Part shown: piece by piece, positions 16,944 through 24,276 of the stretch
Numbering within the stretch: position 1 is the stretch's first letter
How the letters are laid out: the number at the start of each line of letters is the position of its first letter
DNA from: Parachlamydiales bacterium
GTDB lineage: Bacteria; Chlamydiota; Chlamydiia; Chlamydiales; JAJFMK01
Length of the DNA stretch: 25,874 nt
NCBI GenBank assembly: GCA_020050175.1
Contig: JAGVKY010000195.1
Span: 1 to 25,874, forward strand
Reading direction: 5' to 3'
The notes under the pieces: generated by a model
The model's database searches: none
Told to the model about the DNA's origin: nothing
The model's input: only the letters and a program-made list of their open reading frames with translations
Translations under genes and position numbers: made by a program

Positions 16944-17390
16944 ATGGAAAGTCTTGAGAAAAAGTTTGCTGTCATCGAAGAAAAAAAGAAAAAGCTTAAG
17001 GCCCAAGAAAAAGCTATTAAGATGAAGGAAAAACGGGCCATAAGAATGAAATCTTCTGATTTCGGAAATCTAATCATAAAGGCCGGAATTTCACACATTA
17101 GCAAAGAAGCCCTTTTCGGTGCCCTTTTGGAAATTTCAGAAAAAATAAATAATGCAAAAAACATATCTGAATGGGAAGAGAAGTCTAAAAGAAATCAAAA
17201 AGAATCCCAACAAAAGCAACAGATCACTATTTCGTTCAAATCTCCTCCAAATAAAGAAGCAAAGGAAATCCTAAAACAGAATGGGTTTAAGTGGAATAAA
17301 TTCAGAGGAGAATACTACGGGTTTGGGCTAAAGGAAAACCTAAGCGAAATGCTGAAGGGACATGAATGCATTCTCGAATCTTTAAACTAA
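16944..17390 (+). CDS. Small relaxosome accessory protein, TraD(Ti)-like
   Basis: Protein of 148 residues. Residues 1-36 are a highly charged Lys/Glu coiled coil. Residues 37-65 (DFGNLIIKAGISHISKEALFGALL) resemble the core of the short TraD proteins of Ti plasmids and MobD-like relaxosome components (pattern LxxKAGL...LxGALL), not the F-type TraD coupling ATPase. A C-terminal module (about 94-128, EILKQNGFKWNKFRGEYYGFG) resembles small GFKWN/W-containing segments found near conjugation and primase proteins. It is divergent from traA across the candidate oriT, the expected place for an oriT-binding helper. Its 3' end overlaps dsbB by 25 nt. Family assignment is moderate; DNA binding is inferred. 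Confidence 0.6.
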   Translation: MESLEKKFAVIEEKKKKLKAQEKAIKMKEKRAIRMKSSDFGNLIIKAGISHISKEALFGALLEISEKINNAKNISEWEEKSKRNQKESQQKQQITISFKSPPNKEAKEILKQNGFKWNKFRGEYYGFGLKENLSEMLKGHECILESLN

Positions 17391-17890
17391 GTCCGAGCTT
17401 CGTTGCCATTTTCTTAGCTTGTATTTCTGCAGTTGTTTTGGCGGCATCGTTTTTTGTTGAATACATGGCCGAAATAAAGCCCTGTACTTTTTGCAAATTG
17501 CAGAGGATCCCCTATGCTTTAGCAATCGGGTTAGTTGCATTTCGACTCTTCTTTAAGACACAGAGAAGATTGGTGTGGATATTGATCGCCGTTGTGTCGT
17601 GTCTAGGAATTTGTCTTTCTTCATATCACACCGCCATTCAGTTTCATCTAGTTGAAGATCCCTGCTCGCTTACAAAGGTTGAAACAGTCAGCGCTTTCAA
17701 GGCGGCGATCTTCAAGACTAAACCAGGCTGTGCCAAGATCGAATTTTCCATCTTTGGACTACCAACTTCAGCTATCAACGCAATGCTTTTCTTGGGCTTC
17801 CTTTTCCTTTCCGTCATTATGGTGCTGGCAGAGGAAACTATCTTGGCCAGCCGTCCTTCAGATTTAGTCCGTGCGACAAAAAGTCGGTGA
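17366..17890 (+). CDS. dsbB: DsbB/BdbC-type disulfide oxidoreductase
   Basis: Inner-membrane quinone-linked enzyme that reoxidises DsbA-type thiol oxidases. Four hydrophobic segments lie at about 11-31, 47-62, 68-86 and 132-154. The first periplasmic loop has the redox pair CTFC (C40, C43, in KPCTFCKLQRIPY); the second loop has the additional cysteines C100 (EDPCSL) and C122 (PGCAK). At 174 residues it is full length. The start codon lies inside the 3' end of the preceding gene with GAAGGGA just upstream. Its place in the transfer region suggests it supports folding of cysteine-rich periplasmic T4SS proteins, which F-like systems use a dedicated DsbC/TrbB for; that link is inference. Confidence 0.9.
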   Translation: MHSRIFKLSPSFVAIFLACISAVVLAASFFVEYMAEIKPCTFCKLQRIPYALAIGLVAFRLFFKTQRRLVWILIAVVSCLGICLSSYHTAIQFHLVEDPCSLTKVETVSAFKAAIFKTKPGCAKIEFSIFGLPTSAINAMLFLGFLFLSVIMVLAEETILASRPSDLVRATKSR

Positions 17891-18263
17891 TCCTTTCGAT
17901 TTAGGGGCTTCTTATTTGGCTCATAACTTGAGCCATCCTTCGGATAGCTGAATGAGTTAATGTTCGAATAAAAACGCTTTAGGTTATGCCTAATTTCAAC
18001 GATCTTCGATTAAACAAGGAAGACCTCAAACCAAGGCTGTTTAAATCAATTCTAGGGATGTTTGCTCAGGTACGAAGCTCATTGGCCGTAAAATCACATT
18101 GAATACAAGCTTCCGATGCTTAACGGCGGGGCATTTCAAAAAAAACCTAAAGGGAAAGTCCTTCCGCTAAAAAAGCGGAAGGGCTATTCCCGCTCTCATG
18201 AGATCTTATAAATCTCATGAGATCTCATAATATCTCCCGACATGTTTTTAGCTGAGGAAAAGC
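17891..18263. other. Gene-free region with several hairpins, left edge of the replication origin
   Basis: No credible gene. TGGCTCA-TAACT-TGAGCCA (17917-17935), 27 nt after dsbB, may end that transcript, though no T-run follows. TTAGG-TTATG-CCTAA lies at 17979-17993. CCTTCCGCT-AAAAA-AGCGGAAGG (18160-18182) is a perfect 9-bp stem. The 13-mer TCTCATGAGATCT occurs twice (18194-18206 and 18213-18225) and contains CTCATGAG palindromes with TTATAA between, a plausible easily melted block beside the iterons. I see no clear DnaA box. Confidence 0.5.
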
Positions 18264-19135
18264 TGCCTAGTATAACGAAAATACTGCCAAGCATAACGGC
18301 ATTTCATGCCAAGCATAACGGTTTTTTCTGCCAAGCATAACGGCAAATTCTGCCAAGTATAACGGTATTTATGACAAATGAAGCTTGAGCGAGGTCAACC
18401 CGTGACAAATCCTTGAGCAAAGCTCTTAAGGGGAAATTTGGAAGTTCTGATCGTCATCTACTGCCAAGTATAACAGCAGGCTTGCCAAGCATAACGGTAA
18501 ATCATTCGTTTAATTGCTCGATGATTGCCAAGCATAACGGTTGTCGCTGCCAAGTATAACGGCACTGCCTTGCCTTGAGGCAAATCGTCACCTTCAGGCT
18601 TTTGGCGACAAAATATGGCGAAGTCAAAAGACGACATGGGGCAATTAGAGGTCCCCTGCCAAGCATAACGGTAATTTTGCCAAGCATAACGGTAAATCAT
18701 TAGTTGAATTGCCAACGAGCCTGCCAAGTATAACGGTTGTGGCTGCCAAGTATAACGGTACTACGTTCGGTTGTAAGCAGATTGCTTTGCGACAAATTGC
18801 TGAGAACTTGCTTTTGATTGGCTGAAAATGAAAAACCGAAAGCCAAACTGGGAATCAATTAAAGATCGTCTGCCAAGTATAACGGTGAGATTTATGCTAA
18901 GTCAGGCAATCCACTGCCAAGCATAACGGTATTTAAGGGATGTTCGATTGCGTTGAAGCACCTTGTTGGTTAGAAGCTGTTCGGGCTTTAGATATGATCG
19001 ACCTATTTTGGAAGGCTTCGGAATGGATGGGGCTGCCAAGTATAACGGTTCATGCTGCCAAGCATAACGGTGAATTTTTTGGTGAAACGCTGTGTTTCTG
19101 CCAAGTATAACGGTTGTCGCTGCCAAGGATAACGG
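18264..19135 (+). repeat. Iteron array, candidate oriV (19 copies of TGCCAAGYATAACGG)
   Basis: The 15-mers are all in one orientation. Starts: 18264 (degenerate, TGCCTAGTATAACGA), 18285, 18307, 18329, 18351; 18462 (ends CAG), 18483, 18526, 18548; 18657, 18678, 18722, 18744; 18871, 18915; 19034, 19056, 19099, 19121 (GGAT variant). Within clusters the pitch is 21-22 bp or twice that (43-44), so all copies in a cluster face the same side of the helix. Clusters are separated by spacers of about 94-112 bp. Position 8 is C or T. The array ends 12 nt from the stop of the Rep-like gene. This is the pattern of an iteron-controlled replicon; copies serve initiation and copy-number control in known systems. 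Confidence 0.9.
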
Positions 19136-19147
19136 CAGATTCTCCTC

Positions 19148-20656
19148 TCACTCAAATTGAGGGTTGATGTGAAAGATGTATTTAGGTTGCCCGCTTGCCC
19201 CTACTACCTTCTCTACGGAAGAGACTAGGCCTAAGTTTTTAACGGCCTGAATAGCAGACTCTACACGAGATTGGACTCGGGATTTCCTTTTTTCTTTTAG
19301 ATAAGAGTCGAGCTTTAGGAGGTAGGGTAAATTTTCCTCGTTTATCTCTGCGGTTTCCCTCTTAGCACTTAACTCTCTCAACATCCAATCGCGGAGGGCA
19401 ATAACACTTTCTGTGACATGCCTATGGCCTCCAGCGGCAATGACGGTCCTTCGGTTGATGTCTTCAGGGTAATCGACATATTTGGAATCGATCTGATCCC
19501 TTAAAAGGGGGTTAAGTCTGATAACCAACTCCCCTCGTCTCTCCCTCACTTCTTGGTTCCCTGAATCAAGCTGTGCCTTTTCCTGCTCCGTGAGCCCCTC
19601 AAAAAAGCTCACAATTTCAAAAAGGCTCTGAAAATTCTCGATTCTATCTGTTAAAAGTTCTTTCACACCCTTGTTAAGGATATGGTATTTTCTTTCGTAA
19701 ATAACCAAAAATTTCTGATGTTGAGTGTCTTGTAGAACTGTTTTGATAAACTTGATGTCGGCTCCTGAATATTCGTCGGAGTCCATGTAAGCTCTATAAA
19801 GTTCTGAAGGGAAAATCCTCAAAACGGGAGCACTTGCGCTTTGATTATTCCCGCCATAAGGGACAAGCTCAGTGCCCGCATTCCCAGAATAGAACCTTTC
19901 CGAAAATTGGTCGCGTCGCTCGCTTTTCTCTTGGAGAAGCTTAAGAATGGCGTTCATCAACTTATCCTGAGGAGGGGTAAGCCGGATCCCTTGAGTCCTA
20001 ACCTCAAGACCGCTATGAATGATTTTTTCCTTAGTTTCTTCGCTTACAAGATCAAATAAGCTTGGCTGACCGTCTTTAGGGACCGTGTACTTCAACTTTT
20101 GGTCGACAAAGTGACCTGATTGCCGAAACGACCCCTTCTTTCTTGGCTTACGGATTTCTTCCAAGATGGTCGCTATTTCTTTACGGGTCAAAGCCCGGTC
20201 AGGCCCAATTTTAGCTAGGATCGATTTTAGGTTTTCGCTCTGCTCTTTGGTTAGCTTTTTTGCCTCTGAGGTTTCCCTTTCCCAATTTTCGAGTTCGTCA
20301 GCTTTCACTCGAAATGAAATGCCATCACATAGTTGGAAGTCCGCAACCTTTTGAAGGACCTGTACGACCTCGCCAGTGCGTTTATCAACCACTCTGAGCT
20401 CATAGGTTTGCTCCACGTCTTGAAGAGGCGGTAGATCAATTTCAAAATTGTTGTCGTTTTGGGATTGAAAGAACTTGCGAAGCATTTCCAGGTGTTGGCT
20501 GATAAAAACGCTCAATTCCGAGGATTTAGAGGGGTCTAAAAGCGATTTTGGAACCATTCCATATTCAACCCAAACATCTAGTTCACGGGATGACCAACTG
20601 ACTTCTAAAGACTTAGAAGGATGTGTAGATTTGGGTGTTTTAGGAGTTTTCTTCAT
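19148..20656 (-). CDS. Probable plasmid replication initiator (Rep-like)
   Basis: Protein of 502 residues; I do not recognise a specific family by sequence alone. It is charged and mostly helical with no membrane segment. Residues about 130-190 are Lys/Glu-rich (LTKEQSENLKSILAKIG, LTRKEIATILEEIRKP); the middle contains SELYRAYMDSDEYSGADIKFIKTVL and the C-terminal third has alternating helices (VIALRDWMLRELSAK, RVQSRVESAIQAVKNLGLVSSVEK) ending in a beta-hairpin-like PKYIFHINPQ, which together suggest winged-helix units. The gene ends 12 nt from the iteron array and starts by overlapping the helicase gene by 17 nt, so an iteron-binding initiator is the natural reading. Confidence in coding is high, in function moderate. 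Confidence 0.62.
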   Translation of the reverse strand: MKKTPKTPKSTHPSKSLEVSWSSRELDVWVEYGMVPKSLLDPSKSSELSVFISQHLEMLRKFFQSQNDNNFEIDLPPLQDVEQTYELRVVDKRTGEVVQVLQKVADFQLCDGISFRVKADELENWERETSEAKKLTKEQSENLKSILAKIGPDRALTRKEIATILEEIRKPRKKGSFRQSGHFVDQKLKYTVPKDGQPSLFDLVSEETKEKIIHSGLEVRTQGIRLTPPQDKLMNAILKLLQEKSERRDQFSERFYSGNAGTELVPYGGNNQSASAPVLRIFPSELYRAYMDSDEYSGADIKFIKTVLQDTQHQKFLVIYERKYHILNKGVKELLTDRIENFQSLFEIVSFFEGLTEQEKAQLDSGNQEVRERRGELVIRLNPLLRDQIDSKYVDYPEDINRRTVIAAGGHRHVTESVIALRDWMLRELSAKRETAEINEENLPYLLKLDSYLKEKRKSRVQSRVESAIQAVKNLGLVSSVEKVVGASGQPKYIFHINPQFE

Positions 20657-22064
20657 GGGCTTTGCTTATAAACCTTTTTGGGGATTCCTTAGGACCAGCG
20701 GGCGAGGCCTGGACTTCGACTTCTAAATACCCCTCAAGGTCTTTTTTCAGTCTGATTTCATCGGGAATAGCAGTAAAGTTCGATTTTGTCATTTTCAATA
20801 GAGCCATTTCCTTGGAAGGAATGTTTGGATCGATAACTTTTGATAAGTTCACTTGCCATCTCACCCCATCTGTCAATGCCGAGGATCCCCTGGCTGCTGC
20901 TTGGTTTTGCTGACTGCCGCTCTGGAGGGCAGACTTATTGACATGGTGAGCAAAAAGAACTGTAGGATTACCGGGAAGGTCGATGGTTAACTCTTCTAAG
21001 AGTGCGATGAATTGAGTTGCAGCAGCATTATCGATCTCGGCGTCAGCGCCGAGTAATCTTGAGACAGGATCTAAAATAATGAGAGACCAGCCCTGCGGCG
21101 GGGCTCCATCTATTAGGCGAAGCTTAAGCTCTCGGAAGTAGACGCTAGGTCTCCCGTTCTCGATGAAGGCCGCTTGCTGCCCGCAAAAGGAGAAAGGGGC
21201 GATTTGCTTACTGGCTTTAAAGAGGATGTTGTCTTGAAGTAAATCCGGAGACCGTTTTCTCAGCCCTTTTGCTGACTTGAAAAGTACTCTATGGATGTCA
21301 TCGTACTGGTTCTCTCCGAGACCTAAGAAGACACTCCCCGATTTTGTAGAGCCCAACTGATCTGTGGTTGTAAAGACATCTAAAAAAGGAGTTCCTGTAG
21401 CAATCGAGATAGCAAGCTGTGAGAGAAAGTGTGTTTTTCCAACCCCTCCAGCGCCTACTAACATTGCAACAATGCCCTTGGGAAGGAAACCTGTGGGCTT
21501 GCCGTCTTTATAATATTCGAGGAGCATCCTTTTTTTGGGAGGGTCTACAACTAGGAAATTGTTCTCGAATTGGTCGATAAAGCGGATTGAAAACCGTTCT
21601 TTGTTACAACGGTTCTTTTCAATGCTTCTGATTTGCTCCTGTGCCTCCAGAATAACAGCGAGAGGATCCTCGTGAGCAACCGAGGATTCGATTTTTCTTG
21701 AGAGGTGTAAGAGGGCTCTTGAGGCTGAATACTTCTTAAGTTCATCGCAGTACTCCCCTATGTTGCTAGAGGTGCCGGCATATTGAGCCAGTGTGGTCAG
21801 ATAGGCTACTCCCCCAACTGAACTTAATCTATCCTGACGCTTTAACTCTTCTGAAACGAGATGAAGGTCGCTCGGCTTTCCTTGTTGAAATACCGATTTC
21901 AATGCCTGGAAAATAACCCTATGTTCCGTCTGATAAAAATTAGAATCGTCTAGCGATTCACATCCAATCTTGAAACCTTTGGTGCTACTGAGCATGCACC
22001 CGAGAACAATCATTTCAGATTCTCGAGAGTGCAGCACCCCCCTGCTTTCTAGAGCGGCATCCAT
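20640..22064 (-). CDS. Plasmid replicative helicase: DnaB N-terminal domain joined to a RepA/AAA_25 motor
   Basis: Residues about 13-115 match the DnaB N-terminal helical domain (ESEMIVLGCMLSS, NFYQTEHRVIFQALKSVF, VGGVAYLTTLAQYAGT). Residues about 190-460 are a RecA-fold motor of the RSF1010 RepA/AAA_25 type: Walker A GAGGVGKT (204-211), Walker B SLIILDPVSRLLG (D332) and the FAHHVNKSA motif (371-379). I start at ATG 22062-22064, which has AAAGGGG upstream and gives the DnaB-like N-terminus (474 residues); a frame extends to 22127 but crosses the operator-like dyads. It probably loads at the iterons with the Rep-like protein whose gene it overlaps. Chlamydial plasmids carry a DnaB-like helicase, but this RepA-type motor is a different arrangement. 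Confidence 0.88.
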   Translation of the reverse strand: MDAALESRGVLHSRESEMIVLGCMLSSTKGFKIGCESLDDSNFYQTEHRVIFQALKSVFQQGKPSDLHLVSEELKRQDRLSSVGGVAYLTTLAQYAGTSSNIGEYCDELKKYSASRALLHLSRKIESSVAHEDPLAVILEAQEQIRSIEKNRCNKERFSIRFIDQFENNFLVVDPPKKRMLLEYYKDGKPTGFLPKGIVAMLVGAGGVGKTHFLSQLAISIATGTPFLDVFTTTDQLGSTKSGSVFLGLGENQYDDIHRVLFKSAKGLRKRSPDLLQDNILFKASKQIAPFSFCGQQAAFIENGRPSVYFRELKLRLIDGAPPQGWSLIILDPVSRLLGADAEIDNAAATQFIALLEELTIDLPGNPTVLFAHHVNKSALQSGSQQNQAAARGSSALTDGVRWQVNLSKVIDPNIPSKEMALLKMTKSNFTAIPDEIRLKKDLEGYLEVEVQASPAGPKESPKRFISKAHEENS

Positions 22065-22096
22065 CGTTTCCCCTTTCAAAACCACCTCCAAGTTAT

Positions 22097-22153
22097 TTGC
22101 TAGTTTGCTAAATAAGCAAGTTAGCAACTTGCAACATTAGCATTATAGCTAAT
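22097..22153 (-). promoter_or_regulatory. Promoter and dyad operators of the helicase-rep operon
   Basis: On the minus strand a perfect TATAAT (plus 22142-22147) is the exact centre of a 6+6 dyad, ATTAGC-TATAAT-GCTAAT (22136-22153); no good -35 is seen. Downstream, in the presumed 5' leader, lie GCAAGTT-AGC-AACTTGC (22116-22132) and a larger inverted repeat, TTGCTAGTTTGCT versus AGCAAGTTAGCAA (22097-22109 and 22115-22127, two mismatches). A repressor binding the ATTAGC arms would cover the -10. The leader ends about 33 nt before the ATG at 22064. Confidence 0.6.
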
Positions 22154-22184
22154 CCCCTCACGCATTTTGGCGAGCAGGGACCAA

Positions 22185-22661
22185 TTAGTCACGGAATAAC
22201 TGACCTACCCACTCATACAGATCTCTTTCTGTCATGATCGCTTTCATTTCCAAAGCTTGGTACCTTTCCATGAAGTTCTCTACTAATGCCCTCAATATGC
22301 AATTCGCAGTAATCCTTTCGCGCTCCCCTTCATGCTCGCGAGGCTTTGGTCTAAACCTCATCAGCTTTTTAGAGACGCTGTCCATTACATCCCTTTGCTC
22401 GCAAGTCATCCTAACAAAAAACCGTTCAAGGTTATCGCTCTTGACTGACTGAGCTAAAGGAGCTGGGTTTGAAACTGTTGCCTTCTCAGAGACCTGTACT
22501 GAGGGCAAAGGCGTCTCTATTTTTTCAATCTCATTCGAAGAAGCTAAGTTGCTGACTTGCTGACTTGCTTTGTTGCTTACCTTCTTTTCCTGCACATCCT
22601 TTTTTAGTTTTTGGAAGTTGCCAAATAAGGATTTTTTCGCTTCTTGCTGGTCAATTGCCAT
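22185..22661 (-). CDS. Probable partition partner of ParA (ribbon-helix-helix-like C-terminus)
   Basis: Protein of 158 residues overlapping the 3' end of parA by 11 nt. Residues 1-77 are polar and low-complexity (Lys, Ser, Gln, Val), likely disordered; such arms often stimulate ParA ATPases. The C-terminal half reads as strand-helix-helix: RFFVRM (80-85), TCEQRDVMDSVSKKLMR (86-102), a basic loop and ITANCILRALVENFMER (117-133), the order of a ribbon-helix-helix DNA-binding dimer. By position and fold it is the likely centromere-binding and autoregulatory protein. The family name is not recognised; fold and role are inference. Its own coding sequence contains overlapping copies of the GCAAGTCAGCAA element (22549-22568). 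Confidence 0.65.
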   Translation of the reverse strand: MAIDQQEAKKSLFGNFQKLKKDVQEKKVSNKASQQVSNLASSNEIEKIETPLPSVQVSEKATVSNPAPLAQSVKSDNLERFFVRMTCEQRDVMDSVSKKLMRFRPKPREHEGERERITANCILRALVENFMERYQALEMKAIMTERDLYEWVGQLFRD

Positions 22662-23442
22662 TGAGTTTCTCCACTCGCTTTAAAAATTCTTTCGTGACGT
22701 TCATATAGTCAGTATGTCCCTTCCCGCTTGGGGGCTCAGCATCAAAAATTGACTGTTTACGCTGAGGACATGCCTTCAGTTTAGTGTTGACTCTGACAAT
22801 ACTCTTGAAAACGTCTCTCTCGAAGGTCTCTCGTAAAATATTCTCGACATCAGTAGAGATGCTTTCCCGTCGATCCACCATCGTCAAAAGGAAGCCAAGG
22901 TTTTGAATAGTTGGATGTTCGGTTCGAATCCTATCCACATTTTTTAAAAGGTATTTAAGGCCAACCAAGGGTAGGTATTCAGCGCTGACAGGGACTAAAA
23001 AATATTGGCTTGCAATCAAGCTGTTAATCGTAGCTAGACCTATATGAGGAGCATTATCAATTAAGATAAAATCATACTTTTGACTGTCTAAAGTAGAGAT
23101 GGCCTTCTTTAGCCGATTTTCCCTGCCAATGACAGATTGCAGCTCTAGCTCAAGGTTAACCATAGATTCCCCCGAAGGAGCAATATCGAGCCCTTCAATT
23201 GGGGTTTCTCTGATGATCTGCTTTAAAGATACGTTGTCTCTTGTCACTGCGTCTGAAATGCACTGAGCGTCTTCAGGTAAATCCCCTATCAGGCTGTGGG
23301 TCAGGTTCATCTGCGTGTCTAAATCAATAGCCAGCACCTTCTTTTTCAAGCGCGCTAAGCCAGCAGCAAGATTTACAACAGTCGCAGTTTTGCCAACCCC
23401 TCCCTTGTGATTCATGACAGATACGACAACAGGTTTCTTCAT
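22651..23442 (-). CDS. parA: ParA-type plasmid partition ATPase
   Basis: MinD/ParA-superfamily ATPase that moves plasmid copies by dynamic DNA binding. The deviant Walker A is KGGVGKT (13-19), with LAIDLDTQMNLTHSLIG following (motif A', 37-53), and Walker B ends FILIDNAP (D129). Length is 263 residues with no N-terminal winged helix, so it is a small ParA (type Ib-like or chlamydial pGP5-like) that would leave autoregulation to its partner. Start: ATG 23440-23442 with AAAGGAG five nt upstream; an in-frame GTG at 23457 lies on that ribosome site and is rejected. First gene of the leftward partition-replication block. Confidence 0.93.
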   Translation of the reverse strand: MKKPVVVSVMNHKGGVGKTATVVNLAAGLARLKKKVLAIDLDTQMNLTHSLIGDLPEDAQCISDAVTRDNVSLKQIIRETPIEGLDIAPSGESMVNLELELQSVIGRENRLKKAISTLDSQKYDFILIDNAPHIGLATINSLIASQYFLVPVSAEYLPLVGLKYLLKNVDRIRTEHPTIQNLGFLLTMVDRRESISTDVENILRETFERDVFKSIVRVNTKLKACPQRKQSIFDAEPPSGKGHTDYMNVTKEFLKRVEKLNGN

Positions 23443-23462
23443 GGGTACTCCTTTCACCTCTC

Positions 23463-23493
23463 TACATAGCCATATAGCAAGTTATTCTGTCAA
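23463..23493 (-). promoter_or_regulatory. Candidate parA promoter
   Basis: On the minus strand TTGACA (plus 23488-23493) is a perfect -35; TATGTA (plus 23463-23468) follows after 19 nt as a modest -10. The start site would lie about 14 nt before the ATG. The spacer contains GCAAGTTA (23477-23484), part of the repeated element of this replicon, so it may also be an operator. Confidence 0.4.
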
Positions 23494-23935
23494 CAACATG
23501 CTGTAACGCTGCAAAAATTAGTAAGCAAGTTAGCAATTGTTCGAGTATATAACATTTTGATTGTTAAATAGAGCATATGGAAACGATAACAACTCGCTTG
23601 TTTGTCGAAGCAGAAAGACAGAAACTTATCGGAATATATAAGTGGCTATATAGCATTTCGGCAAATGAGCGAGTGGCAAATACAGCAACTCAGGCATACA
23701 GAAAAGCGACAAAGCACTGACAATGCGATACAGTAAAGAAGCGAGATAGCAACACATCGTGTATATAAAACAGAAACAAAGCAGAAACGCTTGTGAGTGT
23801 GTTGCTGCTATCTTTACTCAGTAAATCACTAAGGCAGCTCACTTCAACGAACAAGTGCGTTATCAGACGTTGTAGTGAGGTTTGGATTCTTTATTTGTAG
23901 GGGAGGGGAGTGTGGTTTTTATCCAAAATGTTCGC

Positions 23936-23950
23936 TGCCAAGCATAACGG
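23936..23950 (+). repeat. Orphan iteron
   Basis: A perfect TGCCAAGCATAACGG, same orientation as the main array but 4.8 kb to its right, beyond parA. It has no neighbours at the 22-bp pitch. Confidence 0.9.
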
Positions 23951-24276
23951 AAAGAAAATAATTACATCTTTCTAGCGAACCAGTCGCATTGATTTTTGTT
24001 AGGGGAGTTGAGGAGAAAGAAGGGAACGAGATTACAGTAAGTAAGTAAAAAAGCAATTTAGCGAGTAAGCATGTTGCTGACTTATTGTGAAAGAATAACA
24101 GAATAAGCAGATGAGATCTGGAAGATCTTTGGAGGGGTAAGGAGGCGTGCAAGGTTGTGAGTTGAAAAGGTTATCAGACGTTTATAGGTCTGATTCTTTG
24201 GGTTCAGAAGTATCAAGTGCTTGGGGAAAAGGGTCTATCAAAGAAACGATAGATTTTCAGCAGATGAGAATATTGA

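Larger units (their letters stand above)
23443..24276. other. Gene-free 0.8-kb region upstream of parA, candidate partition site
   Basis: No credible gene on either strand. It contains versions of one element: GCAAGTTA (23477), TAAGCAAGTTAGCAA (23522-23536, identical to 22113-22127 upstream of the helicase gene), GCGAGATAGCAA (23741-23752), and AGCAATTTAGCGAG with GTTGCTGACTT (24052-24083). There is also one isolated iteron (23936-23950), an exact 13-bp direct repeat GTTATCAGACGTT (23859-23871 and 24170-24182), an 11-mer AGCAGATGAGA twice (24106, 24259), and a weak hairpin TCTATC...GATAGA (24234-24253) followed by TTTT. I read it as a centromere-like and regulatory region by context only. Confidence 0.5.

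Noticed and set aside
18458..19126. Open frames on the minus strand with recurring RYAWQ-like peptides
   Set aside because: They are translations of the iterons (18458-18727 and 18902-19126); the repeated peptide follows from the repeated DNA.
18264..19135. Possible CRISPR array
   Set aside because: Repeats are only 15 bp, with spacers of 6-7 bp inside clusters and about 100 bp between them, no cas genes nearby, and a Rep-like gene next to them: an iteron origin.
22918..22931. 14-mer TTCGGTTCGAATCC shared with the minus strand at 10680-10693
   Set aside because: Here it encodes conserved ParA sequence (RIRTEHP) in frame, so it is probably coincidental rather than an attachment-site pair.
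23443..23457. Upstream GTG start for parA
   Set aside because: The GTG lies on the AAAGGAG ribosome site that serves the ATG at 23442, and ParA proteins typically begin just before the Walker A segment.
23919..24152. 77-codon frame on the minus strand right of parA
   Set aside because: No ribosome site, no domain, overlaps the orphan iteron and repeats; composition looks non-coding.
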